From NCBI RefSeq assembly GCF_016086655.4, contig NC_052137.2, positions 7,316,001-7,380,000 of the forward strand: a stretch of 64,000 nt of DNA, given 5' to 3'. This DNA comes from Lepeophtheirus salmonis. Lineage: Eukaryota; Arthropoda; Copepoda; Siphonostomatoida; Caligidae. The position numbers were made by a program, and so were the translations under genes. Positions 11,503 through 22,455 of this stretch are shown one piece after another (positions within the stretch are counted from its first letter, which is position 1; each line of letters begins with the position of its first letter). Under the pieces are notes generated by a model, which was given only the letters and a program-made list of their open reading frames with translations, made no database searches and had not been told where the DNA came from.

Positions 11503-11895
11503 TCGTTGGAAAATTCCGTGTAAAATTCTATAGATGGCACTACTGGCAAGTTAGTAACATCCCTTGTAAGAACACTGTCAGCCAGATCGGTCTATTTCTA
11601 TTTGTTTGCCATTCGTTTGAATCGGAGTAGTTGTGGTATTTTCGAAAATGGAAGAAAAAGAATTGCGTGGGTTGATTAAACTTTATGAAAGGCAAAACCC
11701 CTCAAGGAACTAAAAAGATGCTTCATAAACATTATTGCAAATCTGCACCTTCGATTATAACAGAAATAAATAGACTGATCTGGCTGAAAGTTGGTGTGTG
11801 TTCTTCCAATAGATGCTACTAACTTAACATAACCTGGATACGCGCCAGTAGTTCCATCTTTGGACTTTGCACGGACTTTTCAAACGGCCCTTGTT
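11503..11895 (+). mobile_element. Short mariner derivative with long inverted repeats
   Basis: The left arm begins GTTGGAAAATTCCGTG and continues ...GATGGCACTACTGGC...AAGTTAGTA...TCAGCCAGATC. It is repeated in reverse complement at 11770-11895 (GTTTGAAAAGTCCGTGC...GATGGAACTACTGGC...TCAGCCAGATC). The arms exceed 90 bases and differ by a gap of about 13 bases. Between them is a remnant of a mariner N-terminus: the frame near 11680 reads FMKGKTPQGTKKMLHKHY and then SAPSI, the HTH_48-type motif. The frame is broken and the catalytic core is absent. The element sits inside an R1 repeat. Confidence 0.75.
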
Positions 11896-12060
11896 TTTGA
11901 TTATCCACCTCCCTCTCATCACAGCTGTTTGTAGCTGATATAATAAGACGTCATAACGAATGAGCTGCTCTTTTCTCAAAGAATATTCAATATTTGTCAA
12001 AGTTACCACATTAGTTTTAGATTTGTTTTTTGACAGAGGGAAAATGCTTGATATTTACAA
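11896..12060 (+). repeat. Dispersed repeat R1, right half
   Basis: CACAGCTGTTTGTAGCTGAT, AAGACGTCAT, GCTGCTCTTTTCTC, TTGTCAAAGTTACCACATT: the right-hand part of R1, directly continuing the left half at 11344-11502. Confidence 0.6.
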
Positions 12061-12747
12061 GCCTAAATACACATTTGAGAAAAAAATATCACTGTATATA
12101 TAGGACTTAGAAAAACCTGAGAAAATATTTGTTGATAAAAGTAAAACGCACGCACAGAATCATCAAAATAAAATACAAAACTTTGAAATAGTAAGAAGGG
12201 TAATAAAAGCCTTTTGGAAAAACTTATTCTATTTTCTACATACTTTGATTATGGTTTTTTTTTTTTTTGTTCATATATCATCATGATGTAAGCTTGATGA
12301 TGAACTCTTTCTTTTCTTAATTCACTCACATATTATTATAATGTATATATATTTTATTTTTCTCTGCAAAAAATACAATTTGAAATTTTAATATGTTGTA
12401 AATGAATTGCTCCTAAATCCAAGGAAATATACTTAGGCACACTCTCATACTTTATTTGTGTAAGAGAGAAAGAAGAAGACAGAAGACGAGAAAAATGGTA
12501 ATACTGAATTAAGAAAATTGGTAATTGTTGATTATGGTGTAGAAAATGTATACAGGGAAGAAAACCTTCAACAATTAAAATAGCATTAGTATAAAGAAAT
12601 TTATATGGACGAGCTTAGTTTCAGTGTCGTTCAATTCAACGACATTTTCATATTGTAAGCAATACAAAAATGAATAACTTATATCTTAAGTCATCACTCA
12701 CCAGAAGGTGTTTAAAATCAAATGGAAGGCTTTATCAGATTTCGTCT
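12061..12747. other. Non-coding AT-rich interval
   Basis: No open frame, repeat end or RNA gene recognised. Confidence 0.4.
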
Positions 12748-12987
12748 CTACTCTGCAAGCTCCTGTGAATGGATGAATTTAGAGAACTTATTGAGAACGG
12801 AACTTATTACATGCACTTGATCGATAGGTAATTGTGGAGTAGGGTGTTTAACAAAAAGAATGTACATTCTCCGATCATTTTCGTTGTCAAATGCTATGTT
12901 TCATGAGCCCTTATTAGCTTTGCTCAAAACTGTATGTATTTTGTTCTTTTTAGGAAAAGGCTTCAGAAATTTTTGGGTGCTTCTGTA
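12748..12987 (-). pseudogene. Unassigned coding-like remnant
   Basis: On the minus strand one frame stays open from 12987 to 12748 except for a single TGA (12901-12903). It gives 28 codons ending SKANKGS and then 50 codons containing NENDRRMYILFVKHPTPQ and ISSVLNKFSKFIHSQELAE. The residue mix is protein-like (charged clusters, a compact hydrophobic segment). I do not recognise the family. It could be an exon or a piece of a decayed transposable-element protein. There is no convincing start codon or splice site. Confidence 0.3.
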
Positions 12988-13189
12988 TCAGTGTTTTAGC
13001 ATCATTGAATAAAGAAATATTCGGTATTCTTAAACGACAAAATAAACGATATATGGTCCCTATAGCCTTTAGCTACTTTTGATTTACAATATGAAAATGT
13101 TGCTGAAAATAAGCTCGCCCAAATAAATAATTGCTCTACCGAATGAATGTTGCTAAGATGAGACTCGCGAAAATTAATGTTGCTTAAAT

Positions 13190-13810
13190 GAATGTATATT
13201 TATTTTATTGTCTTCTATATATTAAATGCAAAATGTTTGTGTGTGGTACAGAGTGGGTCCTGGTATCAGAGCCAAACCAATGGATGGAAATTCCTAAAAA
13301 AAATCATTAAAGTTCTTCAGGCTCGAGAGATGGTTTTGATTTTTCTAAAAACTAATTTATTGACAAACAAACGACTATTTCATATAAAACAAAAATTAAA
13401 GACTCTAAAATTTTAAGAATCATTCTCGCTACATGTTGGTATGAATGAATCTTTTCACACTTTTTTTAAAAGGAGATTATAAGATTTAGAGAAGAAGAAA
13501 AAAAAGGATAGAATAAGACAAAGGATTTTTAACAATAATATGAAAGATGAGCGAACGATAGTTCAACTTGAATATTTTTTATTCTCTAAATATTAAAATA
13601 TTTAAAAAAAAAAAAAGGGGTTCCGTGAAACGCTGGGCAATCCTACTCTATCATATTTTAGAAAAAGGGTGCACATATACTTATTTACACAAACATGCAG
13701 CGAGAATCCTTCTTAAAATTTTACCGCCTTTATTTTTTGTTTCATATTAAGCCGAATAATTATTAATTATTTTAATTTCTTCATATCCCGAGCAACGCCA
13801 GGATAATCTA
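13190..13810 (+). repeat. Dispersed repeat R4, plus copy
   Basis: Blocks such as CAGAGTGGGTCCTGG, CCAAACCAATGGATGGAAATT and AAAAGGAGATTATAAGATTT, and a tail CCGAGCAACGCCAGGATAAT, recur in reverse complement at 43740-44180. The CCGGGCAACGCCGGG-type tail recalls ends found on Helitron-like elements in other arthropods, but I see no Rep/helicase coding sequence. The class is uncertain. Confidence 0.5.
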
Positions 13811-14948
13811 ATCTTGTACATTTGAAGAACAATTTTCAGGAAAGATGGGAGAATATTCTTGTTTTAGAGGGAGATGTTAACACACACACGACTTATAAAA
13901 TAATGAACAAAAAAGAAGAAAGAGCACACGCTCAACCGTTTTTCCTTTTCTTTTCACTACTCTCAGTTCTTTTCTTTACACACATCTCATCTTTATGCAT
14001 GAGAGTTGTAAACAAAGGGGCATAGCAAAGCGCCATCTTGTAGGAAAATAATACCACTACTCCCTGTATGATAATACTATTTAATATATAAACTATAGGT
14101 GAATATTTCTCACATAAAGTACATTTTTATATAAGAACTTTTATTTTCTATAAAAAGGTCAAGAAAAAAATCAACACCTTCTCAATCCCAAAAAAATTGC
14201 AAATACCTTGGTATCGCGAAATCAAACATGAAATCAGGAATGCTATTGTCTATTGTGTATCCCAATATATTAAGTAGGGTGTCTAGGGGGCTGTAACTCC
14301 CCACCCCTTATATTTGTTTAAATCCTCACCACTATATCAAATTTATATTTTAAAATTAATAATTTTGCGAAAATGATCGATAAAAAAGTTCCTGCTTCCC
14401 TTTTCTTGAAAAAAAAAGAAGTCATTCCGTCAAATTCAGCCTCCTAAAAAAAAAAACAATTAAGCCATATTTGTATTTCTCTTCTCAAAAAGTTCAAAAA
14501 GAGATTTATGGATAAATTATTATGCATTTATATAATAATTTATTTATATAAATATGTACAATGTTCATTCAATTATATGGGCTGGGATTAGTCTTTTTAT
14601 TTATTATGTTTTCTGAAGGAAACAATTTGATTAAACTCTCATAAATTATTAGATGTAGGGAACTCACATTTGTTGTTTTTCTGTTATTGTGTAGCTATTG
14701 ATTTGCTTGTGAGAGGGCAGGCAAGCAACGAATAATATAGGCTTTCGCATCTATGTAGTGGGTATGTCGTGTTCAAAGATAGAGAAATTATTGTAATTAT
14801 TGAAATCTTTGTATGATTAAATAAAAAAGAAAAGTATATGTTGGCGACTATGATAGGTAACATATCTACTAAAAAATATTACTATAAAAAGTAAAGGGAT
14901 CCTTGTAAGGATTTAGAGCATTTTGACAGCCTTATTCATTGTACATAT
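13811..14948. other. Non-coding, includes one GGGG repeat fragment
   Basis: No gene. At 14277-14310 AGGGTGTCTAGGGGGCTGTA...CTCCCCACCCC is a degenerate copy of the G-rich dispersed sequence also seen near 9430 and 63434. The frame at 13822-14025 is low-complexity and unconvincing. Confidence 0.4.
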
Positions 14949-15862
14949 TAGATTGGGGGGCAAGTAATTTTGCATTTATTTGTTTACATCCTTTTTTAAC
15001 TAAGTATATCTTGTTCATTATTGGTCCCATCGAATCATCGGATAAGGGTTTATAAAGGTGTGAGTATATACAATAAAAAGTTTTTATTGCGATAGGCTGG
15101 TTCACTTGTGAATTATTCTGCTTCGATTATTGAGGTCTCAAAAGAAGAAATACTACATATTTTACATCTTTACTATTTGAAAGGAAAGAACGCGTCATTT
15201 CTGAAGCGGATGGTGACAGCCAATGAAAAATGGACAACTTACGTCAATATCAAGAGACAGAGATTTTGGTCAAAAGGCAACGAAGTGGACAAGACCGTGC
15301 ACAAACCAGGATGGACTACAATAAGGAGTTGCTGTGTGTTTGGTCGGATAAGCAGGGAATAATCTACTATGAGCTCTTCCCCTATGACCAAACGCTCAAT
15401 TCTGCCCTCTACTTTGGACAACCAGGCTGTTTGAAGCTGGCGATCAAACAGAAGCAGCCACCAATGGTGAATAGGAGAGGAATCGTGTTTCATCAAGCCA
15501 GGCAGCACACATCTATGATGACGCGCCAGAAGTACTGGGAGCTTAGATGGGAAGTTCTGATGCATCCACCCTACAGTCCAGACCTGGAAACTAGCGACTA
15601 CCACTTTTTCCTGCGTATGGTCAACACGTATGGAAGTACAAATTTGACCTCAATAAAAGCCTGTGAAAATTGGTAGTCCCAGTTTTTTGCCAATTGGGAC
15701 AAGGGGTTTTTACGAAAAGGGCATTATGAAGTTGAATTCTCGTTGGCAACAAGCCATCAAACAGGATGGGACGTACTTGGCTTGGATCGAATGATTGTAA
15801 CACTTCTTATGTAGCATTGAAATAAAGCAAAAAATACGAAATGACTTTTCCCCAGTCTATGA
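14949..15862 (+). pseudogene. Hsmar1-like mariner transposase, dead copy
   Basis: The left end TTAGATTGGGGGGCAAGTAA resembles the Hsmar1-type mariner terminus; the right end (15839-15862, ATGACTTTTCCCC) is its counterpart. The N-terminus SKEEILHILHLYYLKGKNAS is fused directly to FLKRMVTANEKWTTYVNIK, so most of the DNA-binding region is deleted. The first acid block, normally GDEKW, reads ANEKW. After a frameshift near 15230-15360 the frame continues LCVWSDKQGIIYYELFP, then NRRGIVFHQARQHTS, where the second-acid block HQDNARPH has lost its DN pair. MHPPYSPDLETSDYHFF follows with the third acid intact. A stop precedes the C-terminus GIMKLNSRWQQAIKQDG in another frame. Two of three catalytic acids are destroyed. 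Confidence 0.9.
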
Positions 15863-16739
15863 CAACATAATCCTTTTAACCTATATTTTTCTATAAGGTC
15901 AAAGGAGGGAGGAAGGGGGGTGAGAATGGGTGAGAAGAGGGAGTCTTATCAAGGAATCATAGAACATATCAATATTATTTTGAGGGAGTTTCTTTCATTT
16001 TCGAAATATGAGATGCTTAATTAGTAATTAGTTTGTTGTTTGTGTGTTTTAAAAGTTGATTGAACTATGTACATCTACTCATAAAGAATAATAGACATAT
16101 TACTAGTTTGTGTGTGTGTGTCCGTACCCCCCTATTACCCCGCAGAATCCATTAACCCACCTCCCCTTTCCCACACACTCACTGTCTGGAAGACAATAAC
16201 AATGACCACTTTGGTAATTATGTACATAGTCATCCATAAATGACGTCATTTGTAGAAATTTGCTCCTCTCTATAAAGCTATAAAACAAAATGGTGAAATG
16301 TGCCGGTTATTTTGAGGATATTTCATTGACTATGTTAAAACTATTCCCCACTATTATGATACTATATATCAGGAGTCCCTAACGAATGCGTTGCGAAGAA
16401 CGTTTGAGTTTTCATTTGTTTATTTGTTATCTTTCAAAAGGTATGTGAATTTCCTGCATTGACTGTAACTAAAACAAAAAAAGTTTTTTTAACATAAAGA
16501 CTTTATTCGTTTAGAGAAGTTACATATATAAAAACATATATAAATAAACATTTTAGTTTACGATTAACCCCCTAAACTAAAGTCATTACAACAGTTAATT
16601 AGCACTGTGAGTCAAACGATAATTAAAATACTCTGTAGTGGTTTATCACATTTCATAAAAATCTTCAATAAAATTAGTAAAATGATCAGGTAGAAAACAA
16701 ATGAAAAAAAAACGTAAGATGAAGACAAAAAGACAACAA
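15863..16739. other. Non-coding; possible 3' region of the minus-strand frame
   Basis: No gene found. The plus-strand TTTATT at 16502-16507 is AATAAA on the minus strand. It lies about 235 bases beyond the stop of the coding-like frame at 16740-17222 and is followed by an A-rich stretch on that strand. A short GT-dinucleotide run lies near 16110. Confidence 0.4.
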
Positions 16740-17222
16740 TTAAGCATTGAGTGCACTAAACTTTTTAAACCGTCTCTGGATGCGTATTAGACGGCGAAGA
16801 AACGTCATATTGTCTTTCGCACCATATGGGTAGTAGCGTATCAAATCCCCTGTGTACTTCCACGTTAGATTAGAAGAATCCGGAATTTTAATGGCAAAGA
16901 CAGAGTTTCTTGCAGCATTTGAAATAAAAATAGCTCTAAATTCTTCATTTTGAATAGGGACGACTTATGTCCGCTTCTCTGCTATCCTACTTCTACAGCT
17001 CGAGAGAGCTAACTCTATGGCCCGAGTCTTTGTAGGAGCACTCCACATATTTGAAGTGAGCCCGAATAAAAGAATAGTAGTCACGAATTTATCACTAATT
17101 CCTGCTATGTTAAGCAATATGAATTTTTCCAGTGGATGTACGATATTTGAAGTTGCGAAGTGAATCGCTTTCCATCTTTTACTTTTAAAATTGAACCCAT
17201 GATTCTCTTCTTCCACGACAAT
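16740..17222 (-). pseudogene. Unassigned protein-coding stretch, one in-frame stop
   Basis: On the minus strand one frame runs from 17222 (just after a TAA) to the TAA at 16740-16742. It contains 160 codons interrupted only by one TAA at about codon 86. The first part contains NHGFNFKSKRWKAIHFATSN, HPLEKFILLNIAGISDKF and TSNMWSAPTKTRAIELALSS. The second contains VVPIQNEEFRAIFISNAARN, VFAIKIPDSSNLTWKYTG and MTFLRRLIRIQRRFKKF. Composition is protein-like and less AT-biased than the surroundings. No ATG start is visible near the 5' end, so it may be an internal or last exon, or a processed copy. I recognise no family; an endogenous viral or host-gene relic is possible but unproven. Confidence 0.45.
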
Positions 17223-17269
17223 TTAAAGAATGTTTTGGTGGAGAATAGGTTTGCTGCCATTTCTTTTCA

Positions 17270-17480
17270 TTAAATTAGCTGGTCCTGTCCAGCAATTACT
17301 CTGTTGTCTATCCTCAATTCTACTCGGAGTCCAACAGGGACTTAACATTATTATGTTACAACATCTTCTCAGTGTTACTCTCGATTATTAATGAAGCACA
17401 CGTACTTGTGATTAGTTTATACTTAAATGTTATATCCTCATGAATGAAAAAATAATCATAGCAGCTTAAGAAAATAGAAT
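17270..17480 (-). repeat. Dispersed repeat R1, minus copy fragment
   Basis: GTCTATCCTCAATTCTACTC and GGAGTCCAACAGGGACTTAA are the reverse complement of the R1 block TTGTTGGACTCAGAGTAGAA. TTATACTT...ATG is shared with the minus copies at 40400 and 46780. Confidence 0.5.
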
Positions 17481-18193
17481 AAAACACTGTTCAGGCTGTC
17501 AACAACAAAACACGTGGGGAAAAAGACTATGGATTTGCAACTCTACTGCACGTGAATGGAAGTGAATTTATGTATACAAGCAAAGTCCGTGTCAGCTTTG
17601 ATTTAAGAGCTCGTAATCCATTATTTTACTTTATTTGAATGACTTTCAAGCCTTCATTTAACTTCAAAAGTAAAATAAATAAATATAGTAAGGTAATACT
17701 TTGGATTAAGAGGAATATTTGTGTCGAATAAATACTTCCTACCCACGACTTAACTCAAATTAATAGACTTTTAACTTGATAACATGGATCCGCCTATGAC
17801 CCATGTATTGTATATGATATAAGACAAAAAGATCAAAGATGATGATGAAGAGGAAAGGGCAAAAAAAAAACACAAAGTTTTTTATAGATTATTTGGATTT
17901 TCTTTCATCACTAATTATTTTTAACTTTTGTCTTTCATTAGACAAAAAACTAATATAAAATACAGTCTTTTCCCCGATTTGTTTTCCAATCATTTTCTTT
18001 TGTTTTAATGACCATCACTTATATATAGTTTACAGAAACGTTCATGCTTCATGGATTAATTAGGTAGATAGGTAACAAACTACCTTTCATCTCATATTGA
18101 CATACATATATTTTTTTTCCTTTCAAAATACATTATGTAGTACATATATATTTTGACATCCATTCTTATTTCTTTGAGATAATATAAATGAAT
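17481..18193. other. Non-coding AT-rich interval
   Basis: Nothing recognised: no coding frame and no repeat end. Confidence 0.4.
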
Positions 18194-18290
18194 ACTAGTG
18201 TTGAGCTTCGGTTTGAAAATCCTAGTCCGGTCTGAGACCTTAATGATTTTTAGTTGACCAATCCAATTCAGGCCTTGAACGAAGTTATGT
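18194..18290 (+). mobile_element. MITE family 1, left end
   Basis: ACTAGTGTTGAGCTTCGGTT, GTCCGGTCTGAGACCTTAAT and GATTTTTAGTTGACC match the left end of family 1. The right part is at about 19255-19645, so other elements have landed between. Confidence 0.6.
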
Positions 18291-18394
18291 CTGGAGATAT
18301 CTTATTTGAAATTCGGTATAGGCGAAAGAAAATATATAATACACTCTCACGGAGTATGCATTTTGTTGCCAGCTGACGTTTTCCTCCTCTTGCT

Positions 18395-18510
18395 AGATAC
18401 GTTATGATTATTTCATTATTTATTAATTTTGATAAATAAACAAAAGTTTTTCTATACTTACGCCCAGTTTCCAAAAGGATGGGAACATAATTTCTGGTGG
18501 ATTCCTTATC
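18395..18510 (-). repeat. Repeat shared with 45536-45670
   Basis: The reverse complement (GATAAGGAATCCACCAGAAA, TGTTCCCATCCTTTTGGAAA, then TAATAAATAATGAAATAATC) matches the plus strand at 45536-45670 in order. In the minus copy the sequence after GGAAACTGGGC is GTAAGTAT, which resembles a 5' splice site. Unknown class; the open frame across it (18268-18570) is not convincing on its own. Confidence 0.45.
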
Positions 18511-18526
18511 GTTTATGTAATATAAC

Positions 18527-19018
18527 CATGGCTTTGCAGATAAATTGGGACTGACTTTAACTGCATCCACGTCAATAAAGAGATCATGTATATATCATTT
18601 TAATGTACCAATTAAGAATTGATGTTATTATCTTTTGATTGAGTCCGTTTTGAGTGTGATCAGACAATAAGTAACGGTGGAGTAGCGAATACGGTCAACA
18701 ATCGTCGAACTCACTGACGCGGGGAACGACACTTTTGCTATAATGAAGGCGACTGCCTGCCCTAATTCTAGTATTTGCTGGATGAGTAAGGACTCGAAAG
18801 AGGAGGTCAAGGTCCAGCGAAAGGCCACAGTCTTATAAATAATCGAAAGAAAAACCATTTCCAGGGCCAAGAATCGAGAGAACTGGAGATCACATGGAAT
18901 AATATTGTCGTCAATGAAATAAAGAATAAATTGAATAATTACACTTTTTTTCTACTTGCAACCTTTATTGATCCAGAAGCAGTTAAATTCAGCCCCAATT
19001 TATCCGAAAGACCCTGTA
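18527..19018 (+). mobile_element. Short mariner derivative with N-terminal remnant
   Basis: The left end (18527-18572, GCAGATAAATTGGGACTGAC, TTTAACTGCATCC) and right end (18971-19018, reverse complement CAGGGTCTTTCGGATAAATT, GGGGCTGAATTTAACTGC) are inverted repeats. Between them the plus frame 18695-18838 reads STIVELTDAGNDTFAIMKAT and then CWMSKDSKEEVKVQRKA, ending in a stop. This is the first helix-turn-helix of a mariner transposase (family form VELTNAGKSPSEIIKLLGYPKTTVYRV). The catalytic domain is deleted. The minus frame 18628-18870 is a shadow. Confidence 0.75.
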
Positions 19019-19254
19019 TATTGGCCATTTTATATTTTCATGAAGAAATTTTGGCTATTATACACAAATGCAAATGTATAGCTACGCTTTTTATAAAATA
19101 TTACTAATTAATATTAGAATACACTATCCACATGATACTATTTAGGATTTTAATATTGCAAAATAAATACATGTAATTCATTTTCAAAATTGTGAAGAAA
19201 TAATATGACATATATAATAGATTAATAGCATTTGGTATGATTGACTTGTTTGGC

Positions 19255-19645
19255 TAACTACTAGAAGATTTCGAGGCTTATTTATGTTTCTTTTTGAAGA
19301 AAAGTTTGTTTGATACAATAAAGGTAACGATTTGCTATAAGAGCACGCGTCAGCTGAATAAAACGATTGAGCAACAGAGCAGAAGAAAAAATAAAATACA
19401 TAAAAGTTATTAATTTTTATTAATACTTTTTAATCATATGTTTACCTTAATTTAAACTGTTGAACGTTCCATACCGCTCTGTTAATTCAATATTCATATA
19501 CTCATTGATAAGACCGATTTTTTCGATAAATAGTTAATGATGACGTCAGTGTTGTTTCAAAATTTTGAACATCGACCTATAATGACGTCATATGAAGTTA
19601 AATGACTTGCATTCCTAAATCAGGAGTGGAGAGAAAATTGGTCAA
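19255..19645 (+). mobile_element. MITE family 1, right part
   Basis: GTTTGTTTGATACAATAAAG and the later block TAGTTAATGATGACGTCAGT, AAATTTTGAACATCGACC, GTGGAGAGAAAATTGGTC match the other family 1 copies at 6215-6340 and 26430-26600. A mariner (copy B) begins 18 bases further on. Confidence 0.5.
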
Positions 19646-19662
19646 TAAAAAATCACTATATA

Positions 19663-20443
19663 CCGGGTCGTCTATTGAAATCTGAACACTTTCTTACTCA
19701 ATAACTAATTATGGTTGAGTGATTGAAATTAATTCATATTTCTATATATTCAAACATACAAAAGTATTCACAATGTAAACAAACTTAATCTATCTAGCTT
19801 ACGTATAAGTCGAGAAAATGACACTTGAACCAGATTGAAATATTTCCATTCGCACACTCCAACCAATTGGGCGTTTCCAGGACTACTGTCCTTAGCGTTA
19901 GCCGTTCTGAAACGTTCGGAAGGAAGATGGGCTCTGTCAAAAAAAACTAAATCTTGAGGAGTCAACAGTCAAGGCCAATCCCATCCAATCCCTTATGGGT
20001 CCATGCAAGTTATCTGGGATTTCACACCAGAATGTCCTGAGAACTATGGAAAAAAGTTTGTGAGGATGGAGAGGCCACTTTTGACACTAAGAATGAAAGA
20101 AACACGTCTCATTCCTTGCAAAACTCTTTTGAGTTCTTTTGAACACTTTTTGCCACTTTTTCTCCCCCGCCCCTTACAGCCCTGAATGCCTGCACACCAA
20201 GGCCCTCAAAGCTATTATCTACTAGCACTATGACGCCATGACGGATGAATACATCCTCAGTGTGTGCCAGACCTTCTGCTGCCACCTCAAAGCCATCATT
20301 GTCGTTAAGGGATAATGATTAAGAGAGCTCAGACACACATCCATTTATAATATTAATTTTGCTCACATTCTATTGTTAATTAATTAATCATATCTTGGTA
20401 AAGTTTAAAATTCAACGTGCTCAGATTTTAATGTAGCAGACGG
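19663..20443 (+). pseudogene. TGGTCC mariner family, copy B (internally deleted)
   Basis: The left ITR CCGGGTCGTCTATTGAAATC follows a TA and the right ITR GCTCAGATTTTAATGTAGCA precedes TA, giving about 781 bases. Near 19810-19930 the relic of the N-terminus is visible (ATTTCCATTCGCACACTCCA onward, encoding a form of FPFAHSKRL). Then VRMERPLLTLRMKETRL leads into the shared deletion junction, and a C-terminal relic follows (DAMTDEYILSVCQTFCCHL, ending VKG and a stop). First and second catalytic acids are absent. The C-terminal block is more eroded than in copy D: the FWVHVEGK block is missing. Confidence 0.8.
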
Positions 20444-21251
20444 TATATAGGGTTGTAAATACTAACCATTCTATAGCGTGCGATTTTTGTTATTGTTGGT
20501 AACTTCAACATTTTTTTAAGTTGTTATTTGCATTCTTAAAGAGAGAAACTCAATTTATTGAGGAATTCAGTAGGAGTGTGTTATTGAACAACAGAAACAT
20601 AGAGTGAGTGATTTTTGTGCAGTTATCTTCTATTAATACTTCAAAGCTTATCTGTTCTCAATCCCTAATTACTCCGAGCAATGCCAAGTATTACTGGTAC
20701 TACATTTATATTTCAAAAGTCTTGTATGCGTTCTTATTGTGGGATATAAGACTTTATTTAATTTGTTTGTGTAATTGTTCAATAATTGTAATACATTTTT
20801 CATATGGGGTAAATGTGTTGTTCCAATGTATTATAAAAGTTGTTCACCGGCAGATAAAAAGTGTATGAAAACTTTTTGATTCACATAAACCAAAGGAACT
20901 TGTGGATCAATGCCATCAAATATGTAAATTAAACATCAACAAACTTAATTATTGATCTAATTCCATACAATGTATTATTAAAATGAATTTATTATTTCCT
21001 AATAATGTTATTTAAGTTTATTCTTATAAATTGTGATTTTAAAGGAGTTCACTTAAGTATTTAATATTAAAATAATAAACTATATATATATTTTAATTTT
21101 TAATGTCTTCTTTAATATTTACTATTTAAGGGAATTGATAAATAAATAAACTTAATAAAACCAAATATTAGAAGCTATTTTATTTATATAATTCCTTTTA
21201 AAGCATAGAGTCATGAAAGAACAACAACTATTAGTTTGGTAGAAAGGATAT
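20444..21251. other. Non-coding, with one GCAATGCC repeat fragment
   Basis: ATTACTCCGAGCAATGCCAA at 20667-20686 belongs to the dispersed sequence also present near 39165 and 39400. No gene is recognised; the open frame 20608-20868 has no motif and contains this repeat. Confidence 0.4.
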
Positions 21252-22455
21252 TGGGCTCTTCATATAAATCTGGACTCGAATTAACTGCATCCTGATAAAT
21301 AAGAGAGGAAAGTATAGGTTTGAAATTTTATTTCCATGTTCTAATGATACAAAAGGAAAAAAAATCATTCAAAGTGTCCCCCTTCTTCGACAATCATTCG
21401 ATACTAGGCCTTAAAGATTTGTAGGCCTTGACCACGTCCGTGAGGGAGGCTTTGTTAATGCACTTGATGATGGAGGTTTTTCTAGGAGTCAATACTGTTG
21501 TGTGAATTGGCAGAAACTCTCCTCTCTAATCCACGGGGTTCATATTGGGGGAGGGCCAAGTGTGGTGGTGTCTAAATGGCATTGTTTTGGGGGTTTGAGG
21601 GCCTTCTGAGAGGGAACAGAGTCTTGTTAAAACATGAACTAAACACCATTGGCCTCAGCTTTCATCCAAGGTATCATTTGGTCAGACAGGAGTGTACAGT
21701 ACCTGTCGGCAACCACCCTCTTCTTTTGGCTCAACCAAGATGGGAAGGGCTTAATGACACAGCCTGTGCTCTCCCCAAGGAGGAGGATGCTGGCCAAATA
21801 TACATTAGCTCTCTCTGTGGCTAATTATCTGTCGACCTAAATATTTTTGGATCTGTTCACAGTCCATTGTTTCTCATCCGAATAAAAGTTGATTTGGTTA
21901 CCATTGGACTTCCCATTGTTCAGCAATTTTCTTCTGTGGGCATTCCGGGTTGCCTTCCTTTTGTCTCTAATGACACTTCTTTTGTAGAAGCGGTATGACT
22001 TCATCCTCAGGTCAGTATTTATGACATAAGAGACTGTTGCACAGCTTACTTGACGTTTTTTGTTGCTAATAGGAGTCCCAGGAGATGATTTCAAGAAAAG
22101 TTTCAGTTCTACGAGGAAAATGGAAGTGCGTTTTTAATTCCTCTATGACTTGTGGTCTTTTCTCTTATATGCACCCTTCTCCTTCCAGCGGTTATAGATG
22201 CTGTAGACTGTGCTCATTGAAAATCTGAGCATCTTTTTGATGTACGATCGTCTGTGTCCCACACAAGGAAATTCGATGATGGAATTCTTCCAGGTCTTTG
22301 ACATCGCAAATACTTGTTTTGAATTAAAAGTCGCACAATTAACTTAAACCTAAGGCTGAACCTCTCACTTTAAAATTGAAATAACTGTGTTAAATGCTTT
22401 GCTTATTATTCAAAATGTAGTTAAAGGTGCTTTGGATTTACCTGACCGACCCTGT
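21252..22455 (-). pseudogene. Near full-length Tc1/mariner transposase, dead
   Basis: On the minus strand the element starts at about 22455 with ACAGGGTCGGTCAGGTAAAT and ends near 21252. The transposase relic begins with ATG at 22304 (MSKTWKNSIIEF), passes RRSYIKKMLRFSMSTVYSIY (helix-turn-helix 1) and ISNKKRQVSCATVSYVINTD (helix-turn-helix 2), and reaches INFYSDEKQWTVN with the first acid intact. The second block reads QDSVPSQKALK with the preceding Gln codon turned to TAA. The third block is WPSPNMNPVD with the acid in NPVD intact but a stop next to it. The C-terminus reads VVKAYKSLRPSIE and, in another frame, IVEEGGHFE with the stop at 21365-21367. Length is close to the usual 340 residues; several frameshifts and stops make it dead. 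Plus-strand frames here are shadows. Confidence 0.88.

Noticed and set aside
15239..15604. 121-codon minus-strand frame (and 15621-15803) over the Hsmar1-like copy
   Set aside because: These are antisense shadows of the plus-strand transposase relic; a similar antisense frame reappears over the related copy at 45839-46057.
18268..18570. 100-codon minus frame as a gene
   Set aside because: It runs across a mariner end, an unrelated repeat and part of a MITE, so it is a chance frame through three elements.
21576..21840. Overlapping plus frames of 82 and 63 codons
   Set aside because: They are antisense to the Tc1/mariner relic on the minus strand; the matching antisense frame occurs at 50772-50966 over the sister copy.
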